This document shows positions 51,990 through 60,468 of a stretch of 64,000 nt of DNA, piece after piece. Source of the DNA: Kumtagia sp052180275 (GTDB taxonomy: Bacteria; Pseudomonadota; Alphaproteobacteria; Rhizobiales; Rhizobiaceae). The stretch covers positions 5,890,001-5,954,000 of the forward strand of contig NZ_CP197465.1 of assembly GCF_052180275.1 (NCBI RefSeq), given 5' to 3'. The position numbers were made by a program, and so were the translations under genes. Position 1 is the first letter of the stretch; every line of letters starts with the position of its first letter. The notes beneath the pieces were generated by a model, which was given only the letters and a program-made list of their open reading frames with translations, had not been told where the DNA came from and ran no database searches.

Positions 51990-54704
51990 ATGGAAAGAAG
52001 CCTCGCCCGCTACATCTGGACCCATACCTGGCGGCAGCAGCTCTGGATCGTCTTCGTCGTCGCTTTGTCGATGATCCCTTACTTCATGTCGTTCGATCTG
52101 CCGAAGCAGATCGTCAACGGCCCCATCCAGGGCGAAGGTTTCGAGACGCCCGGCGCCACGCAGCCCTTCATGGCGATCGACATCGACGTGCCGCTTCTCG
52201 GCTCGTTCCATCTGTTCGACGGATTCGAGTTCAACCGCACCCAGACGCTGGTGGGGCTGAGTCTGATCTTCCTGTCGCTGGTTATCATCAACGGCATCTT
52301 CAAGCTCTACATCAACACCTACAAGGGCCGGCTCGGGGAGCGCATGCTGCGGCGTATCCGGTTCGAGCTGGTCGACCAGGTGCTGCGTTTCCCGCCGGGC
52401 CATTTCAAGCGAGTCAAGGCGGCGGAAGTCGCGACCATGGTCAAGGACGAGGTGGAGCCGCTCGGCGGCTTCATCGGCGACGCCTTCGTCACCCCCGCGC
52501 AACTTGGCGGCCAAGCGCTGACCGCGCTGATCTTCATCATCCTGCAGAGCTTCTGGCTCGGCATGATCGCGGCGGTGATCGTCGGCATCCAACTCGTCAT
52601 CATCCCGCAGATGCGCAAGCGGCTGATCCGGCTGGGCCGCGAGCGGCAGCTGACGGCGCGCGCGCTGTCCGGCCGCGTCGGCGAGATCGTCGACGGCATC
52701 GGCGCAATCCACATCAACGACACGTCCAACTACGAACGCGCCGACATCGCCGACCGGCTCGGCCTGATCTTCAAGATCCGCTACGACCTCTACCAGTGGA
52801 AATTCCTGGTCAAGTTCATCAACAATTTCCTCGCCCAGGTGACGCCGTTCCTGTTCTACCTGGTCGGCGGCTGGTTCGCGCTGCAGGGTCGGCTCGACAT
52901 CGGCCAGCTGGTCGCCGTCATCAACGCCTACAAGGACCTTCCCGGCCCGCTGAAGGAACTGATCGACTGGGACCAGAACCGCCAGGACGTGCAGGTCAAA
53001 TACGCGCAGGTGGTCGAGCAGTTTACCGTCGACACCATTCTGGATCCGAAACTGCAGACGCTGACCATTGAGCCGATTGCCCCGCTCGGCGGTGGGCTGA
53101 GCACCGTCAACCTGTCGCTGACCGACGATGGCGGCGCCAGGCTGCTGGATCGTGTCACCGTGCAGATCAATCCCGGCGAAAAAGTCGCGGTGGTCGGTAC
53201 GGCTGCAAGCGGCGCTGAAGCGCTGGCCGAAGCCTTGAGCCGGCTGATATGGCCGGAATCCGGCCGAATCACCACCGGAGGCAGTGATCTGCTCGACGTG
53301 CCCGAATCGATCACCGGACGCCGTATCGCTTATGCCTCGTCGGAATCCTACCTGTTCCAGGGCTCGCTGCGCGACAATCTGCTCTACGGGCTGAAGCACG
53401 CGCCGCTGACCGAGGTAACCTACGAGGGCGCCAAGGCGGCGCAACGCCGCTGGGCTATCGCCGAGGCGAAAAACGCCGGCAACCCGCATTATGACATCAA
53501 CAGCGACTGGATTGACTATGCTTCGGCCGGCGCGACCGGCCCGTCCGATCTCTACCATGCGATCCGCCCGGTGCTCGACGCCGTCGTGCTGTCGCAGGAC
53601 ATTCTGGATCTCGGCCTGCGGTCGCGCATCGATCCCCGCCTGCATCCGGAGATCACCAGCCGCATCGTCGAAGTGCGCGAAGCACTTCGCAAGCGTCTCG
53701 AGGAAGAGGGCTTGAGCGATCTGGTCGCCTCGTTCGAGCCGGGCGAATACAACACCCAGGCGACGATCGGCGAAAACCTCCTATTCGGCACGGCGACGGG
53801 GTCGGAACTGACCGGCAAGGAACTGGCGGGCAACGCCTATTTCCGTTCCGTGCTGCGGCAGGACGGTCTGGCCGAGACGCTCTACCAAATGGGCCTTCAG
53901 ATCGCCGACCAGGCGATCGAGCTGTTTGCCGACCTGCCGCCGGACCACCCGTTCTTCCAGCAGCTCGCCTTCATGACGGCGGAGGACATTCCGGAATACA
54001 CGCAGTTGCTGCAGCGGCTACGCGGCCGCCCCTTCGACGCTGCGTCGGATGACGACCGGGCCAAGATCATCAAGCTTTCCTTCGCCTATATCGAACCTCG
54101 GCACCGTTTCGGCCTGCTGACTCCGGAGTTGATGGACAAGATCGTGGCGGCGCGCCAGCGCTTCTATGACGGCCTGCCCAAGGAACTGGAAGGCTCGATC
54201 GAACGTTACGCCCCCGAGAAATACACGACCGCGGCGACGCTGAGCGACAACATGCTGTTCGGCCGCATCGCCCACAACCAGCCGGACGGGCCGGAGCGCA
54301 TCCGTTCGCTGATCCGAGAACTGCTCGACACGCTCGGCCTGCATGACGAGGTGCTGGACATCGGACTTGATTTCAATGTCGGTGTCGGCGGTCGACGTCT
54401 CACGGGGGCGCAGCGGCAAAAGCTCGATGTAGCCCGGGCATTGTTGAAACACCCGGACTTTCTTATCTTTAACAGACCGCTTGCCGCGCTCGACCAGCGG
54501 TCGCAGGATGTGGTCACAAAGAACGTGCTCGAAGAGGCGACAAGGGACGGACGCAATCCGGCGATCCTCTGGGTCCTGCCGAACCCACATCTCGCGAACC
54601 TTTTCGAGCGTGTAATCGTTTTCCACGCAGGCGAACTTGTGGAGGACGGAACGCACGAGACTCTATCGACTAAAAACGGTACTTTCGCACGGCTGTTGGC
54701 ATAA
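51990..54704 (+). CDS. ABC exporter-like protein with degenerate, expanded nucleotide-binding domain
   Basis: The 904-residue protein starts with a type-I exporter membrane domain (about residues 15-330; helices LWIVFVVALSMIPYFMS, LSLIFLSLVIINGIF, FLFYLVGGWFALQG). The NBD begins near 350, but Walker A (about 400-408) reads VVGTAASGAEA and lacks Lys and Ser/Thr. The Q-loop region reads AYASSESYLFQG. Signature LTGAQRQKLDVARAL is near 804. Walker B is followed by NR instead of DE (LIFNRPLAALD). The switch His is replaced (WVLPNPH). About 290 extra residues (470-760) separate Q-loop and signature. ATP hydrolysis is very unlikely. It heads a unit with cNMP-binding and MBL genes. Confidence 0.82.
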   Translation: MERSLARYIWTHTWRQQLWIVFVVALSMIPYFMSFDLPKQIVNGPIQGEGFETPGATQPFMAIDIDVPLLGSFHLFDGFEFNRTQTLVGLSLIFLSLVIINGIFKLYINTYKGRLGERMLRRIRFELVDQVLRFPPGHFKRVKAAEVATMVKDEVEPLGGFIGDAFVTPAQLGGQALTALIFIILQSFWLGMIAAVIVGIQLVIIPQMRKRLIRLGRERQLTARALSGRVGEIVDGIGAIHINDTSNYERADIADRLGLIFKIRYDLYQWKFLVKFINNFLAQVTPFLFYLVGGWFALQGRLDIGQLVAVINAYKDLPGPLKELIDWDQNRQDVQVKYAQVVEQFTVDTILDPKLQTLTIEPIAPLGGGLSTVNLSLTDDGGARLLDRVTVQINPGEKVAVVGTAASGAEALAEALSRLIWPESGRITTGGSDLLDVPESITGRRIAYASSESYLFQGSLRDNLLYGLKHAPLTEVTYEGAKAAQRRWAIAEAKNAGNPHYDINSDWIDYASAGATGPSDLYHAIRPVLDAVVLSQDILDLGLRSRIDPRLHPEITSRIVEVREALRKRLEEEGLSDLVASFEPGEYNTQATIGENLLFGTATGSELTGKELAGNAYFRSVLRQDGLAETLYQMGLQIADQAIELFADLPPDHPFFQQLAFMTAEDIPEYTQLLQRLRGRPFDAASDDDRAKIIKLSFAYIEPRHRFGLLTPELMDKIVAARQRFYDGLPKELEGSIERYAPEKYTTAATLSDNMLFGRIAHNQPDGPERIRSLIRELLDTLGLHDEVLDIGLDFNVGVGGRRLTGAQRQKLDVARALLKHPDFLIFNRPLAALDQRSQDVVTKNVLEEATRDGRNPAILWVLPNPHLANLFERVIVFHAGELVEDGTHETLSTKNGTFARLLA

Positions 54705-54743
54705 CGGGGCAGGCTGTGCGATGATCTTTCGGGGTGAATGGTC

Positions 54744-55208
54744 ATGCTGTTGAACGACGAAGTGGGAATGTTGCGGAAAGTTCCGCTGTTTTCCCGCGTT
54801 GCGCCGGCCAAGCTGAAGCTGCTAGCCTTCACCTCGGATCGGGTCTCCTACAAGGAGGGACAGACGCTGTTCCACCAAGGCGATGAAGGTGACGCAGCCT
54901 ATGTCGTGCTTTCCGGGAAAGCAGACATCATCGTCGATTCCTCCACCGGGCAGATCAAGGTCGCCGAGGTCGAACCCAACGAGATCGTCGGCGAGATCGC
55001 CATCCTGTGCGACGTCTCGCGCACCGCCACGGTGCGCGCCTCGATGCCGCTGGAGGCTCTGCGCATCCGCAAGGACCACTTCCTGCGGCTGCTCACCGAG
55101 TTTCCCGAGATGACGGTCGAGATCGTCAAGGTGCTGGCCGACCGCCTCAGCCATACCACGGCTGAACTCACGGCAGCACGCAGCAAGGCGAGGCAGGCAA
55201 ATTCCTAG
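54744..55208 (+). CDS. Stand-alone cyclic-nucleotide-binding domain protein
   Basis: The 154-residue protein begins MLLNDEVGMLRKVPLFSRVA; an ATG 6 bp earlier is less well spaced from GGGGTG. It is a single CAP_ED beta-roll: VSYKEGQTLFHQGDEGDAAYVVLSG and the phosphate-binding cassette GEIAILCDVSRTATVRA with Glu and Arg kept, as in cAMP or cGMP binders. No HTH or kinase follows. It starts 39 bp after the pseudo-ABC gene and could convey a cyclic nucleotide signal to it. Confidence 0.87.
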   Translation: MLLNDEVGMLRKVPLFSRVAPAKLKLLAFTSDRVSYKEGQTLFHQGDEGDAAYVVLSGKADIIVDSSTGQIKVAEVEPNEIVGEIAILCDVSRTATVRASMPLEALRIRKDHFLRLLTEFPEMTVEIVKVLADRLSHTTAELTAARSKARQANS

Positions 55209-55233
55209 CGCGCGCATAAAAGACCGTCCGGAC

Positions 55234-56253
55234 ATGGACACCAGCACCGCCGATTTCCGGCGGAAGGTTGAACTCGTGCCGAAGCCGCCGGCCGGCGGCA
55301 TGGAAGGTCCGGTGCTGCATGCGCTGAAGACCAACACGGTTCCCGACCTCACCGAGATCCTGCGCAGGAAGGCGGCGATAGAACTCGGCAAGGATACCAC
55401 GTCCGACAATGCCTTCCGCGTGAAGTTGTGGGGAACGCGCGGCAGCATTCCTGTGTGCGGACGGGAATTCCGGCGCCATGGCGGCAACACGCCCTGCGTC
55501 GAGATGCGCTGCGGCGACCACACGATGATATTCGACGCCGGCAGCGGCATACGACCCGCCGGCCTTTCAGTCATGCAGTCCGGCGCCAAGGACGTGCATT
55601 TGTTCTTCACGCATTTCCACTACGATCATGTGCTTGGCCTGCCGTTCTTCTCACCGCTGTGGGTTCCCTCGATCAACGTCCAGGTCTGGTCGGGGCTCGG
55701 CACCATATCGACGCATGAGATGTTGCATGAATTGATGCGCGCGCCGTGGTTCCCCGTGTCGATCAGCATCTGCCAGGCGACGCTGGCGACACGCGACTTC
55801 AAATCCGGCGACGTCCTCAAACCGTGGCCGGACGTGACGATCAGGACCGCCAATTTGAACCACCCGGGTGGTTGCGTCGGCTACCGCGTCGAATTCGGCG
55901 GCAGGGCCGTGGCGCTCATCAGCGACACGGAACATGTCGAGGGCGAACTCGACAAGAACATACTCGGCCTGATCGACAAGGCCGACCTCGTCATCTACGA
56001 CGCCACCTACACCGAAGCCGAGATGGTGAAGAAACGCGGCTGGGGCCATTCGACCTGGCAGGAAGGTGTGAAGCTCTGCAAGGCGGCCGGCGCGAAAAAG
56101 CTGGCCCTGTTCCACCACGATCCGTTCCGCACCGACGCGGCGCTCGACGCGCTGCAGGCGGAAGCGAAAGCGGTCTTCCCCGGCGCGTTCGCGGCGCGCG
56201 ACGGCCAGACCATCACCATGAAGATCAGGCAGGGCGCCGCGAAGCGAGCGTAG
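55234..56253 (+). CDS. Metallo-beta-lactamase-fold hydrolase
   Basis: The 339-residue protein has a divergent first 65 residues, then WGTRGSIPVCGREFRRHGGN, IFDAGSGIRPAG and the metal motif FTHFHYDHVLGLP (His127, His129, Asp131, His132). Further metal ligands are in NLNHPGGCVGYR, LISDTEH and the final HHD of LFHHDPFRTD. This group resembles PhnP-type and class II cyclic phosphodiesterases. It is probably a phosphodiesterase, possibly of a cyclic nucleotide given the neighbours; that is inference. It is the last gene of its unit, 25 bp after the cNMP-binding gene. Confidence 0.83.
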   Translation: MDTSTADFRRKVELVPKPPAGGMEGPVLHALKTNTVPDLTEILRRKAAIELGKDTTSDNAFRVKLWGTRGSIPVCGREFRRHGGNTPCVEMRCGDHTMIFDAGSGIRPAGLSVMQSGAKDVHLFFTHFHYDHVLGLPFFSPLWVPSINVQVWSGLGTISTHEMLHELMRAPWFPVSISICQATLATRDFKSGDVLKPWPDVTIRTANLNHPGGCVGYRVEFGGRAVALISDTEHVEGELDKNILGLIDKADLVIYDATYTEAEMVKKRGWGHSTWQEGVKLCKAAGAKKLALFHHDPFRTDAALDALQAEAKAVFPGAFAARDGQTITMKIRQGAAKRA

Positions 56254-56333
56254 GTTTCGATATTTCTCGTTTGGACGGCACAGGCCTCGCGATTGCCGAG
56301 GCTTTTCCAACACCATCAAACCATCCCGCGACG

Positions 56334-57077
56334 TTACCCGTCCAACAGGTTGTCGACCGATCGCCAGCGGCAAACAGGCACAGTGACCTCGAACAGCCGG
56401 TCCAGAAAATCCCACGCCGCCTCGTCATGAACGAGATGATGCGTCAGCAGCCCGACCGGCGGATGCAGCGGATCGGCCAGCGCCGCCTCGAGTTGCCCGA
56501 CAATCTCGCCGACGAGGACGCCATGATCGCGGCAGCCGCGCGTGCCGTGCCAGTCGATGATGTCAATCGTGCTGTTGATGACGCGGATCGACGCCCGTTT
56601 CGGCTTGCCGAAGACCGACAGGCCCCGATAGCCAAGCGCGGCCAGCGACGGAACCAAGGCGGGGTCAATACGATTCCATGGCGGGACGAGCACGGGCGAT
56701 GCCTGTGTGCCAAACAGGTCGCCGATACGACGCAGCCCATGCGCCAGTTCACCAAGCACAATCTCGGCCGGACGATGCAGACCGAGTTCCTGCTTCTTGG
56801 TCTCCGGCGGCGCGTGGTTTTCATGCGACCAACCATGGACCAATGCCGAGACGTGCGGCGCATGCGCAAGACGGCGCGCCAAAGCTACCCGAGCATGGGC
56901 CGGGATGACGGCGAGCGCGAGCGGCAGATCATGTTTCGCCGTGACGGTGACCAGCCGGTCCAGCGGCGGAGACGGCTCGACGGCATCGTCGTCGCGTAGC
57001 CAGAAGCTTGGTCGCCGGCCGGCATCGCGCCATCGGGCGAGCGCTTCGTTCAACGGCTGCCAGGTCGCATCATTCAT
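56334..57077 (-). CDS. Polysaccharide deacetylase-like protein (CE4 fold)
   Basis: The 247-residue protein has a divergent NodB-type fold: FWLRDDDAVEPSPPLDRLV (metal Asp), ALVHGWSHENHAP (His pair), VPPWNRIDPALVPSLAALGY and LLTHHLVHDEAAWDFL. No signal peptide is seen, so it would act in the cytosol. It overlaps the upstream glycosyltransferase stop (ATGA), so the two are coupled. It may deacetylate a nascent glycan or lipid-linked sugar. Confidence 0.82.
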   Translation of the reverse strand: MNDATWQPLNEALARWRDAGRRPSFWLRDDDAVEPSPPLDRLVTVTAKHDLPLALAVIPAHARVALARRLAHAPHVSALVHGWSHENHAPPETKKQELGLHRPAEIVLGELAHGLRRIGDLFGTQASPVLVPPWNRIDPALVPSLAALGYRGLSVFGKPKRASIRVINSTIDIIDWHGTRGCRDHGVLVGEIVGQLEAALADPLHPPVGLLTHHLVHDEAAWDFLDRLFEVTVPVCRWRSVDNLLDG

Positions 57078-58339
57078 GGCTCGAACCTCGCCAGCAAGGA
57101 TTTCAGGGTCGTCGCCGCTCTTTCCAGCGACCGCTCCTCAAGCACGAAGCACCGTGCGTCCGCTCCCATGGATCTGCGCAGGCCGGCATCGGCAAGCAGG
57201 CGGCGGATCGCGCCGGCATAGGCGTCGGCGTCGGGCGGCGTCAGCAGGCCGGTCTCGCCATCGCGCACGACCTCCGGCACGCCCGCTATTGCCATCGCGA
57301 CAACCGGCAGTCCCGCTGCCTGCGCTTCAAGGTAAGCCAGCCCGAACGCTTCACCGAATCCCGGCCAGACATAGATGTCTCCGCCCGCCAGGATCCTCGG
57401 TATCTCTTCCGGCTTTCGTTCGCCGAACCATTCGATCCGTCCCGGCTCGAAGGCGGCGAACAAGGATCGCACCTCTTCGCCGGACGGACCGTCGCCGACA
57501 ATGACGAGTGTCCACGGCAGGTCGACGCAAAGCGCCATCGTGGCAGCCAGCAACCGGTAGCTGTCCAGTTTGTCGCCAGGACGCATCATGGCGACCGTCA
57601 CCAAACGCGGAACCCCGCCGTTGGGTTGTTGCGGCTCATATTCTTTTGAGAGACCCCTAACCCCTCCCCACAAGGGGGAGGGGGACTTTTCGACCGCCGC
57701 GCCAGCTAAGACTGTCGACGATTGGCGGATGACAGAGATGCCAGCCGGTCCCCCTCCCCCTTGTGGGGAGGGGTTAGGGGTAACTTCATCCGCAGCTTTT
57801 GAAGATGCCCTCAAGGCTGACGCGCCAAACAGCGACGTGTCGATGAACGGCGGCAGCATGGCGAGCCGATCCTCGCCAACGATGCCGGCAAGCCCTTCGC
57901 GATCACGTTCCGTAAAGCACAGGCTGAGCGCCGCCCGCTCCAACCCTTGCCGGACGACGCCTTGCGCCTCCGCCCACGGTCCGGCGTCGCGGCTGCGCGT
58001 ATAGGAGGCCTCCGCTGTAACGTAAGGGATGCCGAACGCCTTGGCCAAGGGTGGGCCGAGATAGTCCGGCGCCTTGTAATAGGTGTGGTAGCAGAAGAAG
58101 AGGTCGGGCACTTCCCCTCCCCGCCAGTCCGTGGCGAGACGCGCGGCCTCGACCTCGCCTTCGCCACGCCTGATGGCGAAATCCTCTGGAGTCGAGGCAT
58201 AGCCGCGAAACCGCGACGCAAGGGAAACCGTATGTCCGGACAGGCGCATCGCCTGCATCAGCAGCCGCGCCATCAAACGGTCGCCCGACGGCACCGGATG
58301 GTCCGGCGGCTTCAGCGGTGCATGAAAGGCGATGCGCAT
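57074..58339 (-). CDS. Glycosyltransferase family 4 carrying an in-frame palindromic element
   Basis: The 421-residue GT-B enzyme starts MRIAFHAPLKPPDHPVPSGD. The donor half has LVTVAMMRPGDKLDSYRLLA and VWPGFGEAFGLAYLEAQAAG (EX7E block), then GVPEVVRDGETGLLTPPD. Residues about 187-229 (TPNPSPQGGGGPAG to SPSPLWGGVRGLSK) are the translation of a 127-bp palindromic repeat and fall in the linker between the two Rossmann halves, so the fold may tolerate it. Without this segment the length would be near the family norm. Confidence 0.85.
   Translation of the reverse strand: MRIAFHAPLKPPDHPVPSGDRLMARLLMQAMRLSGHTVSLASRFRGYASTPEDFAIRRGEGEVEAARLATDWRGGEVPDLFFCYHTYYKAPDYLGPPLAKAFGIPYVTAEASYTRSRDAGPWAEAQGVVRQGLERAALSLCFTERDREGLAGIVGEDRLAMLPPFIDTSLFGASALRASSKAADEVTPNPSPQGGGGPAGISVIRQSSTVLAGAAVEKSPSPLWGGVRGLSKEYEPQQPNGGVPRLVTVAMMRPGDKLDSYRLLAATMALCVDLPWTLVIVGDGPSGEEVRSLFAAFEPGRIEWFGERKPEEIPRILAGGDIYVWPGFGEAFGLAYLEAQAAGLPVVAMAIAGVPEVVRDGETGLLTPPDADAYAGAIRRLLADAGLRRSMGADARCFVLEERSLERAATTLKSLLARFEP
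57654..57780. repeat. Palindromic element with 33-bp perfect arms inside a coding sequence
   Basis: The arms 57654-57686 and 57748-57780 are exact reverse complements, separated by 61 bp. They belong to the CCCTCCCC class. The element has no stop codon in the glycosyltransferase frame. The core shares GTCGACGATTGGCG with the 43.6-kb element. Confidence 0.85.
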
Positions 58340-58438
58340 GATGCCATGCCTATGCCGGCGCGCGTATCCAAGTCAATTTGGCCGGGACGAACGAGCGGTT
58401 CGCACCCATATGAAAGGAAATGTGCTAGGAAAACACCA

Positions 58439-59602
58439 ATGGACAGCAGCCGCGCCATCGATGACCCGTTCTTCGCGAGCATACCCGCCTTCTCGGAATT
58501 CGAAGGCGTGGTGGATACGCGGAACTACCGCCCTCTCCCGGATGATTGGGCGTTGGCGACCACCGATATCGTCGGCTCGACCAAGGCGATCCAGGAGGGG
58601 CGCTACAAAGCGGTGAACATGGCCGGCGCCAGTGCGATTTCGGCCCTTCTCAACGCCATCGGCCGTCGCGACCTGCCTTTCGTCTTCGGCGGCGACGGCG
58701 CCGTCGTGGCTTTTCCCGCCCGCGCCACCGCTGCGGCCGTATCCGCGCTTGCCGCGACACAGGCCTGGGTGGCCGACGAACTGGACCTCAGCCTGCGCGC
58801 CGCTCTGGTGCCGATGAAGGAGATCCGCGCACGCGGGCTCGATGTGCGCGTTGCCATGTTCCGCGCCAGCAAGAATGTCTCCTACGCGATGTTCATCGGC
58901 GGGGGCACGAGTTGGGCGGAGGCCGAGATGAAGGCCGGCCGCTTTGCTGTTCCCTCTGCGCCGAGTGGCGCCCGGCCCGATCTCACCGGACTTTCCTGCC
59001 GCTGGAATCCGATCGATGCGCGGCGCGGCGAAATCGTCTCGATCATCGCCGTGCCTGCCGTGGTCGGCAGCAACATGGCCGCCTTCCAAGAACTGGTGAC
59101 CGATATCGTCGCGCTGGTCGGCGAGGCCGGGGATGACGGCCACCCGGCACGGGCCGAGGCACTGTCATTCGGCTTTCCGCCAAAAGGGCTGGAAGCCGAG
59201 GCCCGGGCAATGGCGCCGAAAGGCAAGCGGCTCTGGCCGAAACTGTCGATCTTGGGACAGGTCCTGCTGAGCAAGGCGCTTGTCACGACGGGACTTAATC
59301 TCGGCAGTTTCAACGCGCGTCGCTACGTCCAGGAAGTTTCGGAGAATTCCGATTTCCGGAAATTCGATGATGGATTGAAAATGACCGTCGACCTCGACGA
59401 GGCGCATTTCCGCAAGGTCGAGGAAAGGCTGAAACGGGCGGAGGAAGAAGGCGTCTGCCGTTTCGGCCTGCATCGCCAGAACTCGGCGCTGATGACCTGC
59501 ATCGTCGTGACTCCCCTCGAACACGACCATATCCATTTCGTCGACGGCGCCGCGGGCGGCTATGCTATGGCGGCGGCGAACCTTAAAGCGAAGGCCGCAT
59601 GA
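58439..59602 (+). CDS. DUF3095 protein with class III cyclase-like N-terminal domain
   Basis: The 387-residue protein begins MDSSRAIDDPFFASIPAFSE with AGGA 8 nt upstream. Residues 41-95 read TTDIVGSTKAIQEGRYKAVN ... FVFGGDGAVVAFP. This mirrors the metal motifs of class III nucleotidyl cyclases: Asp43 and Asp86 are 43 residues apart, against 44 in the cyclase encoded at 60469-61815. The C-terminal half (LSCRWNPIDARRGEIVSII, KLSILGQVLLSKALVTTGL) matches DUF3095. Its activity is unknown. It starts a unit divergent from the glycosyltransferase/deacetylase pair. Confidence 0.82.
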   Translation: MDSSRAIDDPFFASIPAFSEFEGVVDTRNYRPLPDDWALATTDIVGSTKAIQEGRYKAVNMAGASAISALLNAIGRRDLPFVFGGDGAVVAFPARATAAAVSALAATQAWVADELDLSLRAALVPMKEIRARGLDVRVAMFRASKNVSYAMFIGGGTSWAEAEMKAGRFAVPSAPSGARPDLTGLSCRWNPIDARRGEIVSIIAVPAVVGSNMAAFQELVTDIVALVGEAGDDGHPARAEALSFGFPPKGLEAEARAMAPKGKRLWPKLSILGQVLLSKALVTTGLNLGSFNARRYVQEVSENSDFRKFDDGLKMTVDLDEAHFRKVEERLKRAEEEGVCRFGLHRQNSALMTCIVVTPLEHDHIHFVDGAAGGYAMAAANLKAKAA

Positions 59603-59660
59603 CCGTACAGACCTGCCCGGATCGTCCGTCTCCCTTGCAGCTTCCGGCAGCGGCGCGACC

Positions 59661-60455
59661 ATGAGCATCAACGCGCCCCTGTGCGGCGACCTGAAGACGA
59701 CCGGCATCAGCTACGCCGGGCGAGTCGTGTCTCTGGCCGACCTCCCCGAATACCGGAAATTCTACAAAAAGCTTTCGGCTGGCCTGTGGGAACCGCGCAC
59801 GCTGAAGACGCTGTCGTCCTATCTCGACCGCGACACCGTGATGATAGACATCGGCGCCTGGATTGGCGTCACGACGTTCTTCGGCGCGCAGATCGCCAAG
59901 TCGGTCGTCGCGGTCGACCCGGACCCGAAATGCATCGCGATCCTCGAGAGGCTTGCCGCCGATCACCCGAACGTCACCGTGCTGGAGGGCGCTCTGTCAA
60001 CCCAGCCGTCGGTGGCGATCCACGCCGTCGACGGCTTCGGCAGTTCGGAGACCAGCGTGCTCGACATCGGCAATGGCGAATGCGCCGCGTCTCCCGGTCG
60101 CGGCCTGGACGAGATCATGCGCCACGCGGCGGGATCGCCCGCCTTCGTCAAGGTGGACATCGAGGGCTACGAATATGCGATGGCCGACGAACTGGCGAGG
60201 CTGAACGATTTTCCGGTGCGGGCGATCCACATGGCGGTTCACCCGCAGCTCTACGAGCGGAGCCTGGCCGGCAATCGTCTGTCGCGCCGGCTTCGCACGG
60301 CGGTGGCGACGTGGCGGCTGGGGCGCAGGTTCGGCAACCGCTTTTCCGGTCCCTGGCTGGTTAAATACCCGAACCTCGCAACCTATATAATTTTCGGAGT
60401 TGTCTTTCGCGTCACGCCTAGAGGCGCGGATTTCCTTTTCGAACCGAAACGATAA
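59661..60455 (+). CDS. FkbM-family methyltransferase
   Basis: The 264-residue protein shows MIDIGAWIGVTTFFGAQIAKSVVAVDPDPK (SAM-binding motif I, quoted in part as VMIDIGAWIGVTTFFGAQIA) and the FkbM block SPAFVKVDIEGYEYAMADEL. FkbM enzymes O-methylate sugars or macrolides; here a glycan target fits the neighbours. The ATG has no strong ribosome site; an in-frame ATG 33 codons upstream overlaps the DUF3095 gene and is less likely. Confidence 0.82.
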   Translation: MSINAPLCGDLKTTGISYAGRVVSLADLPEYRKFYKKLSAGLWEPRTLKTLSSYLDRDTVMIDIGAWIGVTTFFGAQIAKSVVAVDPDPKCIAILERLAADHPNVTVLEGALSTQPSVAIHAVDGFGSSETSVLDIGNGECAASPGRGLDEIMRHAAGSPAFVKVDIEGYEYAMADELARLNDFPVRAIHMAVHPQLYERSLAGNRLSRRLRTAVATWRLGRRFGNRFSGPWLVKYPNLATYIIFGVVFRVTPRGADFLFEPKR

Positions 60456-60468
60456 CCGGAGAATCCGG

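Noticed and set aside
51774..53645. 623-codon minus-strand frame opposite the pseudo-ABC gene
   Set aside because: No recognisable domain, rich in Arg/Asp/Glu as usual for antisense of GC-rich genes, while the + strand shows exporter helices and NBD remnants.
51990..54704. Type I secretion ATPase for the RTX proteins
   Set aside because: ATPase motifs are lost, no membrane-fusion protein is adjacent, and the RTX genes are 26 kb away.
51990..54704. Decayed pseudogene of an ABC exporter
   Set aside because: 904 codons without frameshift or stop, close packing with downstream genes, and an organised repetitive insert argue for selection.
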